In this document: in pieces, positions 9,002-18,220 of the stretch
Layout: every line of letters begins with the position of its first letter
Numbering within the stretch: position 1 is the first letter of the stretch
The notes under the pieces: model-generated
What the model was told of the DNA's origin: nothing
The model's input: the letters and a program-made list of their open reading frames with translations, nothing else
Databases searched by the model: none
Origin: an uncultured Altererythrobacter sp.
GTDB taxonomy: Bacteria; Pseudomonadota; Alphaproteobacteria; Sphingomonadales; Sphingomonadaceae
Length of the DNA stretch: 64,000 nucleotides
NCBI GenBank assembly: GCA_946886565.1
Contig: CAMPIX010000005.1
Span: 1-64,000, forward strand
Direction of reading: 5' to 3'
Position numbers and translations under genes: made by a program

Positions 9002-10150
9002 CTAGCCGCGCCTCGCCGTCACCAGGCGGAGATAGGTATCCGCCACCGCCTGGTTGATCGTGTCCCAGTCGAAATCCTTGCTGCGCGCCTCGCCCGCGGT
9101 ACCGTGGCGCGCGCGCAAGCCGGCATCGGTGCAATAGGGGGCGATCGCCTCGGCGAAGGCCTGGGCGTCGCCCGGAGGGACGAGCCGCCCGGTCTCCCCG
9201 TCGTGCACCAGGCTCTGGCTCCCGGTAGCGCCTGCCGCCACCACGGGCAGACCGCACGCCATCGCCTCCAGTGTGACGTTGCCGAAGGTCTCGGTGATCG
9301 AGGGGTTGAAGAACACATCCCCGCTCGCCAGCGCACGACCGAGGTCGGGCCCGGTCTGAAACCCGGCAAAGATCCCCCCCGGCAGCGCGCGCTCGAACCA
9401 GCCGCGCGCCGGACCGTCTCCGATCACCAGCACCTTGTGCGGCACCTGCCGCCGGCGCAGCTCGACCACCGCGTCGGCGAAGACGTCGAGCCCCTTTTCC
9501 ATCACCAGCCGGCCGAGGAAGACCACCGCCACATCCTCGTCCGCGATCCCGAGCGAGCGCCGCCACGCGAGGTCGCGCTTGTCCGAAGCGAAGACCGTGC
9601 GGTCGACCCCGCGCGTCCACAGCGAGATATCCTCGTTCATTCCCTGCTCGCGCAGCGTGTCGATCATGCTCTGCGACGGCGCGACGAGCGCGTCGCAACG
9701 AGTGTAGTAGCGGCGGATGATCGCCTCGAGCAGGGGCTCGGTGAAGCCCAGCCCGTAATAGCGCGGATACGTCTCGAACCGGGTGTGGACCGAGGCGAGC
9801 ACCGGCACGCCGTGTCCGCGCGCCCAGCGCAGCGCCGCGTGCCCGGTCGCATCGGGGGAGGAGGTGTGGATGATGTTCGGCCCAAAAGCCTCGAGATCGG
9901 CGAGGTTCGCCTTCGATAGTCCGAGCGGGAAGCGGTATTCGGAGCGCCCGGGAATCGCCACGCTCGGCACGCCGACGAGGTCGCCGGTCGGCCGGAACGC
10001 GGGGTTTTCCACCGTCGGCGAATAGACGCGCACCGCCGCGCCCTGTCCGAGCAGATAGCCGACCAGCCGGTTCAACGCCTGGTTCGCGCCGTCGCGTACG
10101 TAATTGTAGTTGCCACTGAACAGGGCGATGCGGAGGTCTGCGGTGTTCAT
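9002..10150 (-). CDS. GT4-family glycosyltransferase
   Basis: 382-residue retaining glycosyltransferase of the GT-B fold. The N-terminus RIALFSGNYNYVRDGANQAL and the C-terminal E-x7-E motif in ETFGNVTLEAMACGLPVVA are characteristic. The nucleotide-sugar side has FLGRLVMEKGLDVFADAV. Closest in character to the alpha-mannosyltransferase/SqdX-like branch, which glycosylates lipids or polysaccharides at the cytosolic membrane face; the donor and acceptor are not determinable here. It starts at ATG 10150 and is divergent from serC. No other cell-surface sugar genes are nearby. Confidence 0.85.
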   Translation of the reverse strand: MNTADLRIALFSGNYNYVRDGANQALNRLVGYLLGQGAAVRVYSPTVENPAFRPTGDLVGVPSVAIPGRSEYRFPLGLSKANLADLEAFGPNIIHTSSPDATGHAALRWARGHGVPVLASVHTRFETYPRYYGLGFTEPLLEAIIRRYYTRCDALVAPSQSMIDTLREQGMNEDISLWTRGVDRTVFASDKRDLAWRRSLGIADEDVAVVFLGRLVMEKGLDVFADAVVELRRRQVPHKVLVIGDGPARGWFERALPGGIFAGFQTGPDLGRALASGDVFFNPSITETFGNVTLEAMACGLPVVAAGATGSQSLVHDGETGRLVPPGDAQAFAEAIAPYCTDAGLRARHGTAGEARSKDFDWDTINQAVADTYLRLVTARRG

Positions 10151-10245
10151 GGTCGCGGCAGGCCATAGGGCGGCGGCGCGCGCTTGGCGAGAGGGGGCGT
10201 GGGCGCAAATGTTACGCAGCCGGTCGCTGCAATCCTATGCGCGCT

Positions 10246-10289
10246 TGACACGCTGCGGCGCAACATTACTGCCGCGCGTGGGCCACGCG
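10246..10289 (+). promoter_or_regulatory. candidate serC promoter and leader hairpin
   Basis: TTGACA at about 10246 matches a -35 box, with a weak TACTGC-like -10 about 16 bp downstream. The leader then contains a perfect dyad, CGCGTGG-G-CCACGCG (10275-10289), about 40 bp before the serC start. A conserved serC leader RNA is known in alphaproteobacteria, but I cannot show that this is a member. Confidence 0.35.
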
Positions 10290-10328
10290 GTCCCAACGCC
10301 GCGCGCGCTCTCTGCAAGGAGAGAATAC

Positions 10329-11483
10329 ATGACTGTTGAACCAACGCTCAAGCCTGAGCGCCCTTTCTTTTCGTCCGGTCCCACGGCGAAGTTCCCGGGC
10401 TGGTCCCTCGACAAGCTGAAAACCGATTCGCTGGGGCGCTCGCATCGCTCCGCGCTCGGCAAGTCGCGGCTCAGGTACGCGATCGACCTCAGCCGCGAGC
10501 TGCTCGGGGTGCCCGATGACTATCTCGTCGGGATCATGCCCGGCTCGGACACCGGCGCGCTCGAATGCGCGATGTGGACGATGCTCGATCCGGCGCGGCC
10601 CGCCACGGTCGCGGCGTGGGAAAGCTTCGGCAATGTCTGGATTCAGGACGCGGTCAAGCAGCTCAAGCTGCCGAAACTGACCACGCTCGACGCCGACTAC
10701 GGCGAAATTCCCGACCTCGCCTCGATCCCGCAGGACAACGACGTCGTCTTCACCTGGAACGGCACCACCTCGGGCGCGCGGATTGCGAACACCGACTGGC
10801 TCGCTCCGGGCCGCGAGGGCGTGACGATCAACGACGCGACCAGCGCGGTCTTCGCGATGGAGATGGACTGGGCCAGGCTCGATGCCACGACCTACTCGTG
10901 GCAGAAGGTCATGGGCTCGGAGGCGCAGCACGGCATGCTGATCCTCAGCCCCAAGGCGGTCGCGCGGATCGAGGAATACGATCCGGCATGGCCGCTGCCC
11001 AAGCTGTTCCGCTTGAAAAAGGGCGGCAAGATCAACGCCGGCATTTTCGAAGGCGCGACGATCAACACCCCCTCGATGCTCGCCACCGAGGATTATATCG
11101 CGGCGCTCGAATGGGCGCAGGCGCTCGGCGGGCGCAAGGCGCTGTTCGAACGCGCCGACGCCAACGCGAAGATCGTCACCGACTGGATCGAGGCGACGCC
11201 CTGGCTGCGCAACATGGTCCCCGACCCGGCGCAGCGCACCAACACCGGCGTGTGCTTCGTCTTTCAGGGCGACTGGTACGAAAGCCTCTCGCCCGAGGAC
11301 CAGGCGGCCGTGCCCAAAAAGATCGTCAAGCAGCTCGAGGAGCTCGGGGTCGGCTACGACTTCAACGGCTACCGCGACGCGCCGCCGAGCTTGCGCATCT
11401 GGTGCGGCGGCACGGTCGAGCAGGAAGACCTCAAGCGCCTGCTGCCGTGGATCGAGTGGGCCTACGACGGTCTAAAGGGCTGA
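10329..11483 (+). CDS. serC: phosphoserine aminotransferase
   Basis: 384-residue PLP enzyme converting 3-phosphohydroxypyruvate and glutamate to phosphoserine. It is the alphaproteobacterial/archaeal-like form (FFSSGPTAKFPGW at the start; SWQKVMGSEAQHGML carrying the PLP lysine; RIWCGGTVEQEDL at the end). The start is ATG 10329, backed by a strong ribosome-binding site AAGGAGAG 7 bp upstream; the open frame before it is not conserved protein. It is followed by serA after 120 bp containing a palindromic repeat, so the two committed steps of serine biosynthesis are likely co-expressed. Confidence 0.95.
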   Translation: MTVEPTLKPERPFFSSGPTAKFPGWSLDKLKTDSLGRSHRSALGKSRLRYAIDLSRELLGVPDDYLVGIMPGSDTGALECAMWTMLDPARPATVAAWESFGNVWIQDAVKQLKLPKLTTLDADYGEIPDLASIPQDNDVVFTWNGTTSGARIANTDWLAPGREGVTINDATSAVFAMEMDWARLDATTYSWQKVMGSEAQHGMLILSPKAVARIEEYDPAWPLPKLFRLKKGGKINAGIFEGATINTPSMLATEDYIAALEWAQALGGRKALFERADANAKIVTDWIEATPWLRNMVPDPAQRTNTGVCFVFQGDWYESLSPEDQAAVPKKIVKQLEELGVGYDFNGYRDAPPSLRIWCGGTVEQEDLKRLLPWIEWAYDGLKG

Positions 11484-11496
11484 CCTAACCAAATGC

Positions 11497-11588
11497 CGTC
11501 ACCCTGAACTCGTTTCAGGGCCCATTTCTCCACATCGAACTTCGCTTTCGAAGGCTCGATGGATGCTGAAACAAGTTCAGCATGACGA
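11497..11588. repeat. paired REP-like palindromes, family R3
   Basis: Two small hairpins in inverted orientation lie between serC and serA: CCCTGAA-ctcg-TTTCAGGG (about 11502-11520) and TGCTGAA-acaag-TTCAGCA (about 11564-11582). The two arms also pair imperfectly with each other, giving a BIME-like structure. Such CTGAA...TTCAG units are common in sphingomonad intergenic DNA. The location inside a likely operon could alter mRNA stability between the two genes. Confidence 0.75.
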
Positions 11589-11603
11589 CCTAAGGGAATT
11601 GCA

Positions 11604-13190
11604 ATGTCCCAGAAACCCAAAGTCCTCATTTCCGACAAGATGGACCTCAACGCCGCGCGCATTTTCGAGGAGCGCGGCTGCGAGGTCGACGTGAAGCCGG
11701 GCATGACGCCCGACGAACTGAAAGCCGTGATCGGCCAGTACGACGGGCTCGCGATCCGCAGCGCGACCAAGGTCACGCGCGAGATCCTCGACGCCGCCGA
11801 CAACCTCAAGGTCGTCGGCCGCGCCGGGATCGGGGTCGACAACGTCGACATCCCCTACGCCAGCGGCCGCGGCGTGGTGGTGATGAACACCCCGTTCGGC
11901 AACTCGATCACCACTGCCGAGCACGCGATCGCGATGATCATGGCGCTCGCCCGCCAGATTCCCGCCGCCAACGCGCGCACGCAGGGCGGCGAGTGGCCCA
12001 AGAACGATTTCATGGGCGTCGAGGTGACCGGCAAGACATTGGGCCTGATCGGCGCGGGCAACATCGGCTCGATCGTCGCCAGCCGCGCGCTCGGCCTCAG
12101 GATGAAGGTGATCGCCTACGATCCGTTCCTGACCGAGGAGCGCGCGATCGAGATGGGGGTGGAGAAGGTCGATCTCGACGTGCTGCTCGCACGCGCCGAC
12201 TTCATCACGCTGCACACCCCGCTGACCGACCAGACGCGCGACATCCTCGGCGCGGAGAACCTCGCCAAGACCAAGCCGGGCGTGCGCATCGTCAACTGCG
12301 CGCGCGGCGGGCTGATCGACGAGGCTGCGCTCAAGGACATGCTCGATTCGGGCCACGTCGCGGGCGCCGCGCTCGACGTGTTCCAGACCGAGCCGGCGAA
12401 CGAATCGCCGCTGTTCGGCACCCCGAACTTCATCTGCACCCCGCACCTTGGCGCGAGCACGACCGAGGCGCAGGTCAACGTCGCGCTTCAGGTCGCCGAG
12501 CAGATGGCCGACTACCTGGTCAGCGGCGGCGTCACCAACGCGCTCAACATGCCGAGCCTGAGCGCCGAGGAAGCGCCCAAGCTGCGGCCCTACATGGCGC
12601 TGGCGGAAAAGCTCGGTAGCCTCGTGGGTCAGCTCGCCCACGGCAACCTCGACAAGATCAGCATCGAGCGCGAGGGCGCCGCGGCGGCGCTCGCCGGCAA
12701 GCCGATCGAGGCCGCGGTGCTCGCCGGGCTGATGAAGCAGTATTCGGACAGCGTGAACATGGTCAACGCGCCCTATCTCGCGAAAGAGCGCGGGCTCGAC
12801 GTGCGCTCGGTCCGCCACGAGCGCGAGGGCGCCTACAACACGCTCGTACGCGTTACCGTGGGCACGAGCCAGGGCGACCGCTCGGTCGCGGGCACGCTGT
12901 TCGGCAACGAGAACCCGCGGCTGGTCGAGATCTTCGGGATCGGGATCGAGGCCGACCTCAAGGGCGACATGCTCTACATTGTCAACGAGGACGCGCCGGG
13001 CTTCATCGGCCGCATCGGCTCGCTGCTGGGCAGCAACGGGATCAACATCGGCACCTTCCACCTAGGCCGCCGCGGCACCGGCGGCGAGGCGGTGCTGCTG
13101 CTCTCGGTCGACGCGCCGATCCCCGACGCGGTGGTGCAGCAGGCCTGCGCGCTCGAGGGCGTGAAGGTGGTCAAGCCGCTGGCTTTCTAG
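11604..13190 (+). CDS. serA: D-3-phosphoglycerate dehydrogenase
   Basis: 528-residue NAD-dependent enzyme that commits 3-phosphoglycerate to serine synthesis. The catalytic half has GLIGAGNIGSIVASRA (nucleotide binding), NCARGGLIDEAAL and TPHLGASTTEAQ (catalytic His). An intervening ASB domain precedes a C-terminal ACT domain from about residue 455 (YIVNEDAPGFIGRIGSLLG), where serine usually binds for feedback inhibition. The long form with ASB and ACT domains is normal for alphaproteobacteria. The start ATG 11604 is preceded by AAGGGAATTGCA. Next gene hisZ follows after a palindrome. Confidence 0.97.
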   Translation: MSQKPKVLISDKMDLNAARIFEERGCEVDVKPGMTPDELKAVIGQYDGLAIRSATKVTREILDAADNLKVVGRAGIGVDNVDIPYASGRGVVVMNTPFGNSITTAEHAIAMIMALARQIPAANARTQGGEWPKNDFMGVEVTGKTLGLIGAGNIGSIVASRALGLRMKVIAYDPFLTEERAIEMGVEKVDLDVLLARADFITLHTPLTDQTRDILGAENLAKTKPGVRIVNCARGGLIDEAALKDMLDSGHVAGAALDVFQTEPANESPLFGTPNFICTPHLGASTTEAQVNVALQVAEQMADYLVSGGVTNALNMPSLSAEEAPKLRPYMALAEKLGSLVGQLAHGNLDKISIEREGAAAALAGKPIEAAVLAGLMKQYSDSVNMVNAPYLAKERGLDVRSVRHEREGAYNTLVRVTVGTSQGDRSVAGTLFGNENPRLVEIFGIGIEADLKGDMLYIVNEDAPGFIGRIGSLLGSNGINIGTFHLGRRGTGGEAVLLLSVDAPIPDAVVQQACALEGVKVVKPLAF

Positions 13191-13206
13191 CCTTTCGCCT
13201 CATGAT

Positions 13207-13298
13207 CCGTTCGTCCTGAGCTTGTCGAAGGACCGCTTTTTCTTCTAGCGCGACGCTTCAAGTGAAGAACGGCCCTTCGACAAGCTCAGGGCGAACGG
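13207..13298. repeat. inverted repeat, family R2 (25-bp arms)
   Basis: Arms 13207-13231 and 13274-13298 match as reverse complements at 24 of 25 positions, the one difference being a possible G-U pair in RNA. The core CTGAGCTTGTCGAAGG is a frequent sphingomonad intergenic palindrome. It lies between the serA stop and the hisZ start and may act as a terminator or processing site. Confidence 0.85.
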
Positions 13299-13307
13299 AA
13301 GGGGAAA

Positions 13308-14417
13308 TTGATGACCGACCCCGACGATCTCCTGCCCGAGGGCCTCGAAGACCGCCTCCCGCGCGAAGCCGCTGCGCTGACCGCCTCGATGCGCGCCGCG
13401 CTCGATGTGCTCGACGCGCACGGGTACGACCGCGTGCGCCCGCCGCTGGTCGAGTTCGAGCGTTCGCTCGCCGGGCGGATGGACGGGGTCCAGCCGCGCC
13501 GCATGTTCCGCTTCGTCGATCCGGCGAGCCTGCGCACGCTCGCGCTGCGTTCGGACATGACCCCGCAGATCGGGCGCATCGCCGCCACCGGGCTCGCCGC
13601 CGCGCCGCGCCCGCTGCGGCTCAGCTACGCGGGCGAGGTGGTGACGATCCGCGCCGACCAGCTCGATCCCGCGCGCCAGCGGCTCCAGCTCGGGGCCGAA
13701 CTCGTCGGAAGCGACGGGGCCGAGGCGGCGGGCGAGGTGGTCGCGCTCGCGGTCGAGGCGCTTGCGGCTGCGGGCGGCCGTGGCATCTCGGTCGACTTCA
13801 CCATGCCCGATCTGGTCGATACGCTCGCCGCCGGCGCGCTGCCGGTCGCCGAAGGGCAGATCGAGGCGGTGCGGCGCGAGCTCGACATGAAGGACGCCGC
13901 CGCGCTGCGCCAGGCGGGGGGCGAGGCCTATGTCCCGCTGCTCTACGCCGCAGGTGAGTTCGACGAGGCGATCGCGCGGGTCGCCGCGCTCGATAGCGAC
14001 GGCGCGCTCGCGAGCCGGATCGAAGGGCTGCGCCAGGCCGCCGCGCGTGTGCCCGCGGGCGTGCGCTGCACGCTCGACCCGACCGAGCGCCACGGTTTCG
14101 AATACCAGTCGTGGTTCGGCTTCACCGTCTACGCGGCAGGGGTGCGCGGCGCGCTCGGGCGCGGCGGGGCCTACTGCATCCGCGGGACCGAGGAATGCGC
14201 GACCGGCTTCTCGCTCTACCTCGACGCGCTCGCCGAGGCTCCAGGCAGCGAAGCGCCGCGCCAGACGCTGTTCCTCCCGCTCGGCCACGATCGCAACGCC
14301 GCCGCGCGCCTGCGCGCGATCGGCTGGCGCACCGTCGCCGCGCTAAGCGACGGCGAAGACCCGCGCGCGCTCGGCTGCACGCACGTTCTGGACTCCGGCG
14401 AAGCCCGCAAAACCTAG
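13308..14417 (+). CDS. hisZ: ATP phosphoribosyltransferase regulatory subunit
   Basis: 369-residue paralogue of histidyl-tRNA synthetase that partners the short HisG to form the first enzyme of histidine biosynthesis. Class II synthetase features are visible (LPREAAALTASMRAALDVLDAHGY; LRSDMTPQIGRIAA as motif 2), but the C-terminal anticodon-binding domain is absent, as expected for HisZ. The start is ATG 13308 or ATG 13311. HisG is not in the window. Its stop is 3 bp from the convergent 14421-14798 gene. Confidence 0.85.
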   Translation: MMTDPDDLLPEGLEDRLPREAAALTASMRAALDVLDAHGYDRVRPPLVEFERSLAGRMDGVQPRRMFRFVDPASLRTLALRSDMTPQIGRIAATGLAAAPRPLRLSYAGEVVTIRADQLDPARQRLQLGAELVGSDGAEAAGEVVALAVEALAAAGGRGISVDFTMPDLVDTLAAGALPVAEGQIEAVRRELDMKDAAALRQAGGEAYVPLLYAAGEFDEAIARVAALDSDGALASRIEGLRQAAARVPAGVRCTLDPTERHGFEYQSWFGFTVYAAGVRGALGRGGAYCIRGTEECATGFSLYLDALAEAPGSEAPRQTLFLPLGHDRNAAARLRAIGWRTVAALSDGEDPRALGCTHVLDSGEARKT

Positions 14418-14420
14418 CGG

Positions 14421-14798
14421 TCAGAAATCCGATTGGCCGAAGCGCGCGACGCCCTTGTTGGCGCCCGGCGGATCGAGCACCGACAGGTCGAGCTCGAGCG
14501 GCTCGCCGATCCACTGCGCCAGGTTGGTGTGATCGGCCAGATCGTCGTCGGTCAGCGGATGGACCAGCGCGGTCAGCCCGGTCGCCGCGATCGCCGCGCT
14601 CACCACCTCGCACGAGCTGGCGGCGAAATGTACCTCGAACTGCGGGATCGGATGCGGCCCGATCGGCCGGTCCACCATCGCGCCGGTGAAGAAAATCGCC
14701 GGGTCGCGCGCCAAATCCTCGCGCAGCGCGGCCGCAGCCGCGCGCTCGTCGGGCGAATAGTAGACGTGGGCGTGATAGGGGGCGTCGGCGTCGGTCAT
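14421..14798 (-). CDS. DOPA 4,5-dioxygenase-family protein
   Basis: 125-residue protein of the DOPA-dioxygenase-like family. Characteristic features are the N-terminal YHAHVYY, the central HPIPQFEVHF with two histidines that could bind iron, and the C-terminal ALVHPLTDDDLADHT. Many bacteria have this short family member without a known catechol pathway, so the substrate is uncertain. ATG 14798 gives the common N-terminus MTDADAPYHAH; an in-frame ATG at 14810 is possible. It converges with hisZ and is divergent from purA. Confidence 0.85.
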   Translation of the reverse strand: MTDADAPYHAHVYYSPDERAAAAALREDLARDPAIFFTGAMVDRPIGPHPIPQFEVHFAASSCEVVSAAIAATGLTALVHPLTDDDLADHTNLAQWIGEPLELDLSVLDPPGANKGVARFGQSDF

Positions 14799-15079
14799 CG
14801 GCCACGCCATACGCGCGCGGGGCGATCGTGACCACTGGTTCGCCCCCGGGAAATCGCTTTCCTACACCGTCGCCGCGATGATACGCCGACCCGGTTGCGA
14901 TCCTCGCTCAAGACCGTGCCCTTTGGCATTTCAGCCGCTTTCAGCCCATTTCGTTCAGTCTGGTTCCCCAGCATGTACTTCATCAACAAACGCCATGCCC
15001 GCGCAAAGATCTCCATGTGTTGCCCTGCCAGCCGCTATCCCCTACCGCGCGCGCGGTTTCCGCACGAAGGACGTGAATC

Positions 15080-16369
15080 TTGGCCAATGTAACGGTGATA
15101 GGCGCCCAGTGGGGCGATGAAGGCAAGGGCAAGATCGTCGACTGGCTCGCCAGCCGCGCCGACGCCGTCGTCCGCTTCCAGGGCGGACACAATGCCGGGC
15201 ACACGCTGGTGGTGGGCGACACGACCTACAAGCTGAGCCTGCTGCCGAGCGGCATCGTCACCGGCACGCTCTCGATAATCGGCAACGGCGTCGTGCTCGA
15301 CCCGTGGCACCTCAAGGCCGAGATCGAGAAGCTCGAGGGGCAGGGGGTGACGATCACCCCGGACAACTTCGCCATCGCCGACAACTGCCCGCTGATCCTG
15401 CCGCTCCACCGCGACCTCGACGGTCTGCGCGAGACCGCGGCGGGCGCGGGCAAGATCGGGACCACCGGGCGCGGGATCGGTCCGGCTTACGAGGACAAGG
15501 TCGGCCGCCGCGCGATCCGCGTGTGCGACCTCGCGCATCTCGATCACCTCGAGCCGCAGCTCGACCGCCTCTGCGCGCATCACGACGCGCTGCGCGCCGG
15601 GTTCGATCAGCCGCCGGTCGACCGGGAGGGCCTGCTCGCCGAGCTGCGCGAGATCGCGCCTTACGTGCTCCAGTTCGCGCAGCCGGTGTGGAAGCGGCTC
15701 AAGAAGGTCCGCAAGGCGGGCGCGCGCGTGCTGTTCGAGGGCGCGCAGGGCGTGCTGCTCGACGTCGATCACGGCACTTATCCGTTCGTCACCAGCTCCA
15801 ACACCGTCAGCGGCACCGCCGCTTCGGGCTCGGGGCTCGGGCCGGGCAGCACCGGCTTCGTGCTCGGGATCGTCAAGGCCTACACCACCCGCGTCGGCAG
15901 CGGCCCGTTCCCGACCGAGCTCGGCGACGAGGTCGGCCAGCGATTGGGCGAGCGTGGGCACGAATTCGGCACCGTCACCGGGCGCCAGCGGCGCTGCGGG
16001 TGGTTCGATGCGGTGCTCGTGCGGCAGTCGTGCGCGATTTCGGGCGTTACCGGGATCGCGCTGACCAAGCTCGACGTGCTCGACGGGTTCGAGACGGTGA
16101 AGATCTGCACCGGCTATCGGCTCCACGGCAAGATCATGGACTACTTCCCCTCGCACGCCGCCGACCAGGCCGCGGTCGAGCCGATCTACGAGGAGATGGA
16201 CGGGTGGCAGGAAACCACCGCCGGCGCGCGCAGCTGGGCCGACTTGCCGGCGCAGGCGATCAAGTACATCCAGCGCGTGCAGGAACTGATCGAGACCCCC
16301 GTCGCGCTCGTCTCGACCAGTCCCGAGCGCGAGGACACGATCCTCGTGCGCGATCCCTTCATCGATTGA
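15080..16369 (+). CDS. purA: adenylosuccinate synthetase
   Basis: 429-residue GTP-dependent enzyme joining IMP and aspartate in AMP synthesis. [16 protein letters not shown] is the GTP-binding loop and [14 protein letters not shown] is the second signature, with [11 protein letters not shown] and TKLDVLDGF toward the end. The start is a TTG at 15080, chosen because it gives the conserved [15 protein letters not shown] and has AAGGA 8 bp upstream. The 280 bp before it, after the divergent dioxygenase-like gene, show no convincing gene. Confidence 0.97.
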   Translation: MANVTVIGAQWGDEGKGKIVDWLASRADAVVRFQGGHNAGHTLVVGDTTYKLSLLPSGIVTGTLSIIGNGVVLDPWHLKAEIEKLEGQGVTITPDNFAIADNCPLILPLHRDLDGLRETAAGAGKIGTTGRGIGPAYEDKVGRRAIRVCDLAHLDHLEPQLDRLCAHHDALRAGFDQPPVDREGLLAELREIAPYVLQFAQPVWKRLKKVRKAGARVLFEGAQGVLLDVDHGTYPFVTSSNTVSGTAASGSGLGPGSTGFVLGIVKAYTTRVGSGPFPTELGDEVGQRLGERGHEFGTVTGRQRRCGWFDAVLVRQSCAISGVTGIALTKLDVLDGFETVKICTGYRLHGKIMDYFPSHAADQAAVEPIYEEMDGWQETTAGARSWADLPAQAIKYIQRVQELIETPVALVSTSPEREDTILVRDPFID

Positions 16370-16445
16370 CCGATTACCTCCATTCTTGACTTAATCCCGG
16401 TTTGTTCTACCGATGTTCGCGGGTAGCACTGCGGAGTCGGAACTG

Positions 16446-17432
16446 ATGGGGGAAGCGGATTTCGCCTACGAGATGGTGGGAACGGAAGAGGGCGCGGCGC
16501 TGGCGGCGGCGATCTATGCCGATGGCGCGGATCGACGGCAGGCGATTGCCGAAGATGCGCGCGCTGCCGGCCTGCGGCTGGGTGAGGTCGCTTCGGTCGC
16601 CTCGCTCGCCGACAGCGAGGTGCGCCCGCTCGCCGACGTGATGGTGCTCGATTGCCCGCAGGCCGATGCCGCGACGCTTGCCGCGCTCGCCCGGCTCGAT
16701 GTGCGCGCCGCGCGGGCCGGGGCGCAACTGGTGGTTTCGACCGGCATGGACGCGCTCGACGCGGTGTTCGGCTGCCTCGACCAATCGCGCGCGCAAGTGC
16801 TGGTCGACCCGACTAGGGGGGAGCGCGTAATTGCGCTCGGCCGCGCCCTGGTCATGCTGCCGGGCATGCGCGTGCGCGAGCTATCCCATGACGACCGGCT
16901 GACTCTGCTCCGCCTGACCGAGCAGGTGAGCGAGATCGCCGCGCGGCTCGACCGTCTCTCGGCCGGACTGCCGCGCGAAGCGGGGGCGTTCCGGTTCGAG
17001 TCGCCGACCCGCGACTATCGCGGCGAGGCCGAGCCGCCGGGGGAGGATTCCGCGCGCAAGCTCATGCGCTCGCCGCGCCCGCCCTTGCCCGATCCGCGGC
17101 TGGTGCGGCGGATCATCCGTCAGCGGCGCATGCGCGAGCGCTATTTCGACCCCGGGCTGTTCGCGGACCCGGCGTGGGACATTCTTCTGGATCTCACCGC
17201 CGCGCGCGCCGAGCACACCCGCGTCTCGGTCACCAGCCTGTGCATCGCCAGCGGCGTCCCGCCGACGACCGCGCTGCGCTGGATCGGTCAGATGGTCGAG
17301 GCCGGCCTGCTCGAGCGCGTCGAGGACGAAGCCGATCGCCGCCGCGCTTTCATCGCCCTCTCCGATCGCACCGCCGAAGCGATGGCGCGCTATTTCGCGG
17401 ATCTGGGCAAGGCGGCGGACAAGCTGGTCTAG
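16446..17432 (+). CDS. winged-helix (MarR-like) regulator with receiver-like N-terminal domain
   Basis: 328-residue regulator. The first 120 residues look like a degenerate response-regulator receiver (alternating short strands and helices with VMVLDCPQADAATLAAL and VVSTGMDALDAVF) but lack an obvious phosphorylation aspartate context. The C-terminal domain from about residue 220 is a winged helix (ERYFDPGLFADPAWDILLDL, SVTSLCIASGVPPTTALRWI, LLERVEDEADRRRAFIAL), close to MarR proteins. ATG 16446 is favoured because GGAG sits 9 bp before it and a TTGACT promoter-like box lies just upstream; ATG 16413 has no ribosome-binding site. It converges with the Crp-like gene across a shared terminator. 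Confidence 0.78.
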   Translation: MGEADFAYEMVGTEEGAALAAAIYADGADRRQAIAEDARAAGLRLGEVASVASLADSEVRPLADVMVLDCPQADAATLAALARLDVRAARAGAQLVVSTGMDALDAVFGCLDQSRAQVLVDPTRGERVIALGRALVMLPGMRVRELSHDDRLTLLRLTEQVSEIAARLDRLSAGLPREAGAFRFESPTRDYRGEAEPPGEDSARKLMRSPRPPLPDPRLVRRIIRQRRMRERYFDPGLFADPAWDILLDLTAARAEHTRVSVTSLCIASGVPPTTALRWIGQMVEAGLLERVEDEADRRRAFIALSDRTAEAMARYFADLGKAADKLV

Positions 17433-17462
17433 GGTCCGCACTCGATTGAGCACGGACCCTAG
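17429..17462. terminator. bidirectional terminator containing both stop codons
   Basis: CTAGGGTCCG (17429-17438) and CGGACCCTAG (17453-17462) are perfect 10-bp arms around a 14-nt loop. The TAG of the upstream gene and the TAG of the convergent Crp-like gene both lie inside the stem. There is no U-run. Confidence 0.65.
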
Positions 17463-18220
17463 GCCATCGCTTTCTGCTGAAGCCCGTTGACCGTCTTGCC
17501 GAGCTGGAGATAGCTCGCGTCGAATTCGCCGAGACGGCAAAGACCGTCCCAGTCGAGAATCGACACATGATGATGGCGGATCGTCACCAGATTTTCCTCG
17601 CGCAAGAGCTTCAGCGTCCGGTTCACGTGGACCACGGTGAGGCCGAGAATGTCGGCCAGTTGCTGCTGGGTCAGCGGAAGGGCGTAGTCATGCTCGCGAT
17701 CGAGCGGCGAGCGCTTGAGGCGGCAGGCCAGCTCGCACAGGAGATTTGCCACGCGCGCGGGCGCCTTCCGGCTGCCGAGGTTGACGATCCATTCGCCCAG
17801 GATCGCCGCCTCGATCACGCATTCGCGCCAGAACGCTTCCGCGATGAGCGGATAGTCGTGAGCGATCTTGCGAAGGTGGCCATTGGGAATGCGAAGGCAA
17901 GTCGTGGGGGTGAGCGTCTGCAACGCCCGGCCCGCACGCGGCACGACGACCGAATAGAGATCGGCCCAGTCGCCGGCCACATGCAGCCCGGTGGTCTGTC
18001 GCGCGCCTTCCAGCCCGATCGCGAATCGGCCCATCATCCCCTCCGCTATGAGGCAGGCGTGGTCCACGATCTGGCCGGGGCGGACGACGTCCTCGTACTG
18101 GTCGATCCGCGTCAGAACCGTCGGCAGCGATCTCAGCGCCCTGAGTTCGTCCGAACCGAGATGCGAGTGCAATTCCAGCTTTTCGAGAAACGGCTCGATA
18201 GCATCCTTGACGTCCAGCAT
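17459..18220 (-). CDS. Crp/Fnr-family transcriptional regulator
   Basis: 253-residue regulator. The N-terminal half is a cyclic-nucleotide-binding-like beta barrel (VVRPGQIVDHACLIAEGMMGRFAI). The C-terminal half has the Crp helix-turn-helix (YALPLTQQQLADILGLTVVHVNRTLKLLREENLV). It lacks the spaced N-terminal cysteine cluster of Fnr, so an oxygen-sensing iron-sulfur cluster is unlikely. Such proteins are common in sphingomonads in several copies. ATG 18220 is preceded by GGAAGCGAAG. It is divergent from lon across about 500 bp. Confidence 0.88.
   Translation of the reverse strand: MLDVKDAIEPFLEKLELHSHLGSDELRALRSLPTVLTRIDQYEDVVRPGQIVDHACLIAEGMMGRFAIGLEGARQTTGLHVAGDWADLYSVVVPRAGRALQTLTPTTCLRIPNGHLRKIAHDYPLIAEAFWRECVIEAAILGEWIVNLGSRKAPARVANLLCELACRLKRSPLDREHDYALPLTQQQLADILGLTVVHVNRTLKLLREENLVTIRHHHVSILDWDGLCRLGEFDASYLQLGKTVNGLQQKAMA

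Noticed and set aside
14795..15016. Short minus-strand frame upstream of purA
   Set aside because: No ribosome-binding site, composition unlike a protein, overlaps the start of the dioxygenase-like gene.
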